Below, one piece after another: positions 1-4,712 of a stretch of DNA of 5,699 nucleotides; positions within the stretch are counted from its first letter, which is position 1; every line of letters starts with the position of its first letter. The position numbers and the translations under genes are program-made. The notes beneath the pieces are model-generated. The model saw nothing but the letters and a program-made list of their open reading frames with translations. It was not told the DNA's origin and made no database searches. Origin of the DNA: Candidatus Nanohaloarchaea archaeon (lineage in GTDB: Archaea > EX4484-52 > GLR71); assembly GCA_030636615.1 (NCBI GenBank), contig DAOVWP010000043.1, forward strand, positions 1 through 5,699, written 5' to 3'.

Positions 1-2223
1 ATGGCCGCAGATGAGCATACTGCAGATTTTGCTCTAAATAGGCAGGATGAAGGGAGACGTCGGCCTCTTAGTACGAGAGTGATAAGCGCTGAGCTTGAAA
101 ATGAAGGTACTTTAGATGATGAATATGTACTTTCAACAGACAGCGACTGGCTGACTATCGGTTCTCCAACCAATTTGGAAATCGGGGCAGGTGAAACTGA
201 GTATCTGAGCCTTTTTGTGACTCCTGGTATAAGTGCCGAGCCCGGAGAGTATCGTCTTTCTATAACTGCTGAGTCTGAGGGGAGCGGTGAGAGATATACA
301 AAGTATCTGTATGTAGATGTTCTTGATTGTTATGGAGTTACTATTTCTGCTGATGTTGTTTCAATTGATTCATGTATTGGCGCGGAAGAGAAAATTTTGG
401 TTACAGTTATAAATGATGGTAAGTATGATGAAGATTTTACACTTACTACAAATTATGGTTATTTTGAGGTTGATGAGCTTACTCTCGGCAGTATGGAGTC
501 AGTAGAGGTTGATCTGATTATTCCGGTCAACTTGAAAGAGCAGGATGTTCTGATAATGGCAAATGCCGGTTCTATACTGGATTCTGAAACAATTGAGATA
601 CGATCGAGTGATTTGTGTTATTCTGTGGCTGTATTGAATATACCTCCAGTTGTTACTGTGTGCCAGGGGGATGATCAGGTAGTTGATATAAATATCAAGA
701 ATACAGGAGCAACGGATGATAGTTATGTATTATCAAACAGTTTCATGCTTCCTTTCGGAATGGATGAGATTGCAATCAGTTCAAAAGAATTTGCGCAGAC
801 TATACTTACCATTCCTACAGCTGATCTGGTTGAAGGCACTTATGAATATAGTATAAGTGCAACTTCTGCATATGCACAGGATAAGGTTAGCGGAACACTT
901 GTTGTTGAAGATTGTTTCTCTGCAAATCTCGGTGCATTCCAGAATGTGAAAAACAGTTGTCCTATGGTTGAGCAGGTGTTTGATCTTGTTGTTGAGAATA
1001 CTGGCAAGAAATCAGATTCTTATCAATTGCTTGCAAATAGGGGTACTTTTTCTGAACCAAGTTTTTCACTTGAGGCAGGAGAGAGTATTGATATAACACT
1101 TACACTTGAAAGTGAAGCTGATGAGAGGGGTGAGAGGAAGACTGAGATTATCCTGATGTCGCCTAATGTTGAAGAGACTCTTGCTATCGGAGAAGTGATA
1201 AGGAGTGTTGATGAATGTTATGCAATGGAGTTATCAATCGATCCTGTAAGTGTTGAATCACAGGATTATGATGGTGTCCTATATGCTATTTCAGTAAAAA
1301 ATGAGGGATTTGTTGAGAGTACTTACAGTGCATATCTGTCTGAGGGACCTGAATGGGCATTTGTTGATCCGGAAGAGTTCAATATTGAGTCAGGGGATTC
1401 AAGAGGAATATTCCTTTATGTTCAGCCTGATATCAAGGCAGGAAATGGCGTATATAATCTTGCAGTCACTGTTGAGAACAATGGAGGTATTTCAAAGACT
1501 GTGAAGGCGGAATATGTGTTCATGGGATCTGAAATATCAAAAGAGGAAGCTCTTCTCAAGGATTATGTGAAGAATGATACTGTAGCTGATGGAGAGGATG
1601 TTGACGATGACGGTTTCAAATGGTCAAGCATACTGGTAGCACTTGTAATCGGTGTGATTGTTGTGCTTCTTATTGTGTTTGGTCCTGATCTCTTCAAGGA
1701 AGATGATGAAGATGAGTTTGACACATTTGTAAAAGTTGATAAGATTGAGCCTCCTATCGGAGCTGATGAAGCCAGAGCGGAAGAGCTTAAGTGTGTGCAA
1801 TGCGGTAAAGTCTTCAGTACTGAGAGATCTCTTAAGATCCATACAACTGTTGTTCACAGGAATCTTGTCAAGAAAGAGATTAAAGCGGATGTCAAGAAAG
1901 ATCTGAGGAAAGAGCTTAAGTCTGATGTCACAAAAAAAGTTCACAAGGCTGAAGGTGTGATATCAAAAGATGTTACAAAGAAGGTTCGCAGAGCTGTGAA
2001 GAGGGAAGTCAGTAAGAAACCTGTCAAGAAGGCTCCTGTGAAGCGAAAGGTTGTGAAAAAGGTTCCTTCTGCAAAGAAAAAGGCTGCTGTAGTCGGTAAG
2101 AAAGCTGTTAAAAAATCGGTTCCTGTTAAGAAAGTTGAGGCAAAAAGAGATACCGATGACAAGCTAAAAGGACTTAAATCAGCAAGAAAAGATGATATAA
2201 GAAAGATTCTGGATAATATCTAA
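1..2223 (+). CDS. Surface protein: Ig-like repeats, TM helix, cytosolic C2H2 zinc finger and Lys-rich tail (probably 5'-partial)
   Basis: The visible 740 residues begin with an ATG at base 1, but there is no signal peptide and the first Ig-like repeat starts at about residue 24, so the true N-terminus probably lies upstream. Residues ~24-510 form about five Ig-like beta-sandwich repeats of 96-101 residues (NEW3/CARDB-like, COG1470 style), each with a strand of the type V-x-N-x-G-x-x-x-D-x-Y. Cysteine pairs sit at three repeat junctions (110/125, 206/221, 305/320). A single transmembrane helix covers ~543-560, flanked by acidic stretches (DVDDD before, EDDEDE after). Next come a C2H2 zinc finger (C598, C601, H614, H619) and a tail at 621-740 with 37 Lys and 8 Arg in 120 residues, rich in KK, KKP and VKK and resembling histone H1 tails. 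Expected topology is repeats outside, finger and tail inside. The role is unknown; adhesin, S-layer-associated protein or envelope-to-nucleoid tether are possible. The reading frame and domains are certain; the function is not. Confidence 0.85.
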   Translation: MAADEHTADFALNRQDEGRRRPLSTRVISAELENEGTLDDEYVLSTDSDWLTIGSPTNLEIGAGETEYLSLFVTPGISAEPGEYRLSITAESEGSGERYTKYLYVDVLDCYGVTISADVVSIDSCIGAEEKILVTVINDGKYDEDFTLTTNYGYFEVDELTLGSMESVEVDLIIPVNLKEQDVLIMANAGSILDSETIEIRSSDLCYSVAVLNIPPVVTVCQGDDQVVDINIKNTGATDDSYVLSNSFMLPFGMDEIAISSKEFAQTILTIPTADLVEGTYEYSISATSAYAQDKVSGTLVVEDCFSANLGAFQNVKNSCPMVEQVFDLVVENTGKKSDSYQLLANRGTFSEPSFSLEAGESIDITLTLESEADERGERKTEIILMSPNVEETLAIGEVIRSVDECYAMELSIDPVSVESQDYDGVLYAISVKNEGFVESTYSAYLSEGPEWAFVDPEEFNIESGDSRGIFLYVQPDIKAGNGVYNLAVTVENNGGISKTVKAEYVFMGSEISKEEALLKDYVKNDTVADGEDVDDDGFKWSSILVALVIGVIVVLLIVFGPDLFKEDDEDEFDTFVKVDKIEPPIGADEARAEELKCVQCGKVFSTERSLKIHTTVVHRNLVKKEIKADVKKDLRKELKSDVTKKVHKAEGVISKDVTKKVRRAVKREVSKKPVKKAPVKRKVVKKVPSAKKKAAVVGKKAVKKSVPVKKVEAKRDTDDKLKGLKSARKDDIRKILDNI
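328..1530 (+). repeat. Tandem Ig-like repeats with 15-residue cysteine pairs at the junctions
   Basis: These are protein-level repeats inside the surface protein gene. The junction signature is [D/E/L]-C-[Y/F] followed exactly 15 residues later by a second Cys: C110/C125, C206/C221 and C305/C320. The second Cys lies 13 residues before the N of the N-[D/T]-G turn of the following repeat each time. At the fourth junction C406 is kept but the partner position (421) is Gln, so the membrane-proximal repeat (~411-510) lacks the pair. The period between first cysteines is 96, 99 and 101 residues. Sequence identity between repeats is low, so this is old divergence and not a recent duplication. A disulfide within each pair is inferred. 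Confidence 0.75.
1792..1857 (+). other. C2H2 zinc-finger domain within the surface protein
   Basis: The residues read C-x2-C-x12-H-x4-H (C598, C601, H614, H619). The classical GK-V-F after the second Cys and the hydrophobic Leu at 611 three positions before the first His match the canonical zinc-finger consensus. It lies 38 residues after the transmembrane helix, on the predicted cytosolic side, directly before the lysine-rich tail. Single C2H2 fingers in archaea may bind nucleic acid or protein; which applies here cannot be told from sequence. Confidence 0.85.
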
Positions 2224-2294
2224 ATGTAAGATGTGTCTGGTTTTCTTTTTTCTTTTCCCTTTTTTTCACTTTTTCTTTTTTTCAATATTTTTTT
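2216..2294 (+). terminator. T-rich archaeal-type terminator after the surface protein gene
   Basis: After the TAA stop the + strand becomes strongly pyrimidine-rich: 2241-2294 is nearly all T with scattered C, in several runs of five to seven T. Such T-tracts are the standard intrinsic termination signal for archaeal RNA polymerase. A weak 6-bp hairpin (2216-2221 with 2229-2234, 7-nt loop, one G-U pair) overlaps the stop codon just before it; it is AT-rich and may be accidental. The tract runs directly into the TATA box of the next gene. Confidence 0.7.
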
Positions 2295-2300
2295 ATAATA
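2290..2300 (+). promoter_or_regulatory. TATA box for the radical SAM gene, leaderless spacing
   Basis: TTTATAATA at 2292-2300 is centred about 24 nt before the ATG at 2320. Archaeal TATA boxes lie about 26-27 nt before the transcription start, so the transcript should begin at or within a few bases of the ATG, giving a leaderless mRNA. This agrees with the absence of any Shine-Dalgarno-like motif in 2300-2319. Caution: the box is embedded in a T-rich terminator, so AT-richness alone could produce a match. Confidence 0.55.
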
Positions 2301-2319
2301 CTAAATGTTATAGTTAAGT

Positions 2320-3324
2320 ATGAAGTATAAGGAAGCCAGATATTATTCTGTAGTGGACAAGGAGAAACATGTTGTCAAGTGTGGTCTTTGCCCTAATGAG
2401 TGTGTTATTCCTGAGGGGTCAGTCGGGTCGTGCATGGTAAGAAAGAATGTTTCAGGAAAATTATATTCTCTTAATTATGGTATGCTTGTGTGCGCAGGGC
2501 TTGATCCTATCGAAAAAAAGCCACTGTATCATTTCATGCCGTCTACGATGACATTTTCGATTGCTACCTGCGGATGTAATCTTCATTGCAGGTTCTGTCA
2601 GAATTATGAGGTTTCCCAGAGCGAATCTGTGCTTGGAGAATATGTGTCTGCAGAAGCTGTTGTTGAGATGGCAAAGGAGCAAGGCGTTAAGTCAATATCG
2701 TATACATATACTGAGCCGACGATATTTTTTGAATATATGATTGATGTGGCAAAGCTTGCAAAGAAGGCGGGAATGAAAAATATTGTTGTATCTAATGGAT
2801 ATATCAACCCTGAGCCGCTCAGGGAGCTGGTAAAATATATCGATGCTGCTAATATTGATATCAAATCGGTTGAAAGTGGGTTTTATCAGAAATTTTGCGG
2901 GGTGAAATCAGTTGATCCTGTTATTAATACTGTGAAGTTACTGAAGTCAGCTGGTGTGCATGTTGAGGTGACAAATCTTTTGATTGAAACTTTGAACACT
3001 TCTGATAAGCAGATTAGAGAATTGTGCAGGATTGTTGCTTCTATAGACAAGGAAATACCTCTGCATTTCTCTGCATTCTATCCTGCATATAAGATGGTTG
3101 AAGGGTTTAGGCGTACAGAGTCTCATGTTCTTAGAAGGGCTAAGGAGATTGCGGTTTCTGAGGGTATAAAGTATGTGTATCTTGGAAATATCGGAGCTGA
3201 TGAAGATACTTTATGTTCAGTGTGCGGTGCCGTTCTTGTTAGGCGGAAAGGGTATGATGCAAATGTCTTGTATTCCTTTGGAAAATGTAAGGATTGTGGG
3301 AAGAATGTTCCTTTTAAGGGGTAA
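2320..3324 (+). CDS. amrS: AmmeMemoRadiSam system radical SAM enzyme (AmrS)
   Basis: This complete 334-residue protein has the usual length for the family (COG1180-related, often mislabelled pyruvate formate-lyase activating enzyme). An N-terminal cysteine module, C21-x2-C-x3-C-x9-C38, has the family form C-x-L-C-P-x-x-C. It is followed by the near-invariant D-P-I-E-K-K-P-L-Y-H-F block (62-72). The radical SAM [4Fe-4S] motif is C86-x3-C90-x2-C93, followed by Q-N-Y-E. S-N-G-Y at 158-161 fits the strand-3 region of the barrel. A C-terminal pair of CxxC knuckles (C299/C302 and C323/C326) forms a probable zinc ribbon, also typical. The start is well fixed: an in-frame TAG lies only three codons upstream. 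The enzyme is cytosolic and cleaves S-adenosylmethionine to a 5'-deoxyadenosyl radical; its partners are normally AMMECR1- and Memo-domain proteins, not seen here. I do not assign its substrate. Downstream spacing is 59 nt without a T-tract, so read-through into the DsbA-like gene is possible. Confidence 0.92.
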   Translation: MKYKEARYYSVVDKEKHVVKCGLCPNECVIPEGSVGSCMVRKNVSGKLYSLNYGMLVCAGLDPIEKKPLYHFMPSTMTFSIATCGCNLHCRFCQNYEVSQSESVLGEYVSAEAVVEMAKEQGVKSISYTYTEPTIFFEYMIDVAKLAKKAGMKNIVVSNGYINPEPLRELVKYIDAANIDIKSVESGFYQKFCGVKSVDPVINTVKLLKSAGVHVEVTNLLIETLNTSDKQIRELCRIVASIDKEIPLHFSAFYPAYKMVEGFRRTESHVLRRAKEIAVSEGIKYVYLGNIGADEDTLCSVCGAVLVRRKGYDANVLYSFGKCKDCGKNVPFKG

Positions 3325-3325
3325 A

Positions 3326-3336
3326 CAATATAAAAC
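3326..3336 (+). promoter_or_regulatory. Possible TATA box for the DsbA-like gene
   Basis: AATATAAAA lies just after the amrS stop, with TATAAAA at 3329-3335 centred about 52 nt before the ATG at 3384. It would place a transcription start near 3358 and give a leader of about 26 nt. That leader contains GGGG (3370-3373) 10 nt before the ATG, at best a weak ribosome-binding site. A competing AT-rich stretch at 3344-3353 has poorer box character. No T-tract separates this gene from amrS, so cotranscription is an alternative or an addition. Confidence 0.35.
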
Positions 3337-3383
3337 TGAGTTCTTAATTTATTCTATTAGTTTCAGTTTGGGGTAGAGTTGAT

Positions 3384-4607
3384 ATGGTAGCTAAAAAAAA
3401 CTCGAAAAATGTTTCTGGAAAAAAGCCTAAGAAGGTTTCCGGAAAAAAGATGGTTTCAAGTAAGAAGGTACAAAAAGATGTTGTTATGAAATCAATCAAG
3501 AGCAAGGATGAGCGTAATGTTAAGCTTGTGAAAGATGATTCTCTTATATGGAAGATTGCAACAGTAATACTTGGATTGGCACTTGTTGGTGTAATTGTAT
3601 TGGGTAATATTCCACTTACAGGGGGCGAAGATACTGATGCTTTGAATGATACAGATGTATCTCAGAAGATGAATGTTGATATTGTTGCAGAGAATGTGAA
3701 GACTTATATTGAAGATAAACTACTGCAGGAAGGTATGAGCGCTGATGTGGTCGAGACTTCAGAGTCTAATGGTGTCTATGTGGTAATTGTAAGTGTTGAT
3801 TCCGGTATTGGTGAAGGACAGAATGTTACTTCATATGTGACTCTTGATGGTAAATACTTTTTCCCTTCAGGACTTGATATGATTACTGTGGAAGAAGATA
3901 CTCCTGCTGATGATCCTGTAGTGGAAGATGATACAACAGATGACGAAGTAAAGGTTGAGGATGACAGTCAAAATAATGCCGGACTCGATAAAGTTGATCG
4001 GCCAAATGTTGAGTTGTTTGTAATGAGTCATTGCCCATATGGTACACAGGCAGAAAAAGGGATTATCCCTGCAATTGAAGCTCTTGGTGATACCGTTGAT
4101 TTCACACTTCGTTTCGTAAACTATGCAATGCATGCTGAAAAGGAAGTTGTTGAGCAGACAAAACAATATTGTATACAGAAAGAGCAGAATGATTTGCTGA
4201 TGCCATATCTGAAATGTTTCCTTGATTCAGGAGATTCTGATGCGTGCGTCGCAGAAGTTGGTGTTGACAAGGATAAGATGGATGCATGTTATGTCATTGC
4301 TGATAATGAGTTTAACATAACAGTAAATCTTGAAGATCGTGCGTCATGGCTGAGCGGAAGATTCCCATTATATCTTGTAGATGGCAGTCTTAATGAAAAG
4401 TATGGTATTAGAGGTTCACCTGGATTTGTGCTGAATGGTGAGACTTTGCCAGTTGGCAGATCACCGCAGAACTATCTTGATGCGATTTGCTCTACTTTTA
4501 ATGACCGTCCTGCTGCTTGTGATGCGGAACTATCTACTCAGGTATATAGTCCTGGATTTGGTTATGATACAACAGCTTCAGGCAGTTCAGAAGGAGAGTG
4601 CGCATAG
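3384..4607 (+). CDS. Membrane-anchored DsbA/thioredoxin-fold protein with monothiol CPYG site and Lys-rich cytosolic N-tail
   Basis: This complete 407-residue protein starts at the first ATG after an in-frame TAA at 3345. Residues 1-50 are cytosolic and very basic (17 Lys), with a duplicated VSGKK. A signal-anchor helix spans ~54-74. Residues ~93-167 form a small alpha/beta domain (helix ~101-118, then strands) that resembles domains preceding DsbA-like modules in DPANN proteins. An acidic Asp/Glu linker follows at 169-195. The thioredoxin-fold domain runs ~207-375: strand V-E-L-F-V-M-S-H, active site C217-P-Y-G, a helical insertion with C263, C278, C288 and C302, and the cis-Pro loop R-G-S-P (P346). 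C369, C379 and C406 lie near the end. The second active-site Cys of CxxC is replaced by Gly220, so a classical dithiol oxidase cycle is not possible through this site alone; isomerase, monothiol or relay roles using other cysteines are alternatives. Catalysis would be outside the cell. Gene 4 downstream could supply electrons (inference). Confidence 0.88.
   Translation: MVAKKNSKNVSGKKPKKVSGKKMVSSKKVQKDVVMKSIKSKDERNVKLVKDDSLIWKIATVILGLALVGVIVLGNIPLTGGEDTDALNDTDVSQKMNVDIVAENVKTYIEDKLLQEGMSADVVETSESNGVYVVIVSVDSGIGEGQNVTSYVTLDGKYFFPSGLDMITVEEDTPADDPVVEDDTTDDEVKVEDDSQNNAGLDKVDRPNVELFVMSHCPYGTQAEKGIIPAIEALGDTVDFTLRFVNYAMHAEKEVVEQTKQYCIQKEQNDLLMPYLKCFLDSGDSDACVAEVGVDKDKMDACYVIADNEFNITVNLEDRASWLSGRFPLYLVDGSLNEKYGIRGSPGFVLNGETLPVGRSPQNYLDAICSTFNDRPAACDAELSTQVYSPGFGYDTTASGSSEGECA
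3411..3449 (+). repeat. Short direct repeat encoding the Lys-rich tail
   Basis: Two 15-nt copies, at 3411-3425 and 3435-3449, differ at one base and are offset by 24 nt, exactly eight codons. Each encodes VSGKK. The repeat suggests that the basic cytosolic tail grew by in-frame duplication. The third-position difference (T versus C in the Ser codon) is synonymous, consistent with selection to keep the peptide. Confidence 0.7.
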
Positions 4608-4660
4608 GTAATTTGCGTACTTTCTCTTTTCTTTTTTTCTTTTCTATTTTTTTGATTTTT
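4593..4660 (+). terminator. Hairpin across the stop codon plus T-rich tract
   Basis: A stem can form between 4593-4604 and 4614-4625: a core of 7 bp (4598-4604 with 4614-4620, one G-U), extended by up to 5 more pairs including two more G-U wobbles. The 9-nt loop at 4605-4613 contains the TAG stop of the DsbA-like gene. Directly downstream, 4621-4660 is almost all T and C with runs up to seven T. The T-tract alone would terminate an archaeal polymerase; the hairpin gives it the form of a bacterial-type intrinsic terminator. Pairing was worked out by eye without energy calculation. Confidence 0.6.
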
Positions 4661-4676
4661 GTTGGTTTCATAGTTC

Positions 4677-4691
4677 GTAAGTTTTATATAT
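4677..4691 (+). promoter_or_regulatory. TATA box for the thioredoxin-CcdA gene, leaderless spacing
   Basis: TTTTATATA at 4682-4690 is centred 27 nt before the ATG at 4713, which is the archaeal TATA-to-start-of-transcription distance. It is preceded by GTAAG, a possible purine-containing BRE-like element. The transcript is therefore expected to start at or very near the ATG. No Shine-Dalgarno motif is apparent. This is the cleanest promoter in the window. Confidence 0.65.
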
Positions 4692-4712
4692 GATTATGGG
4701 GAAATCCTTGTT

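Noticed and set aside
1624..2162. Minus-strand open frames opposite the TM, finger and Lys-rich region (1624-1944, 1941-2162)
   Set aside because: They mirror the Lys-rich codons of the real gene, giving Phe/Leu/Thr-rich products without domains, promoters or ribosome-binding sites.
2241..2294. T-rich tracts as a replication origin or A/T-rich unwinding element
   Set aside because: There are no repeated origin-recognition motifs, no flanking replication gene, and similar tracts follow another gene (4621-4660). Transcription termination explains them.
3173..3376. Plus-strand 67-codon frame overlapping the end of amrS
   Set aside because: It is out of frame with the Cys-rich C-terminus of AmrS, has no recognizable motif and depends on an internal ATG. 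It is a shadow frame.
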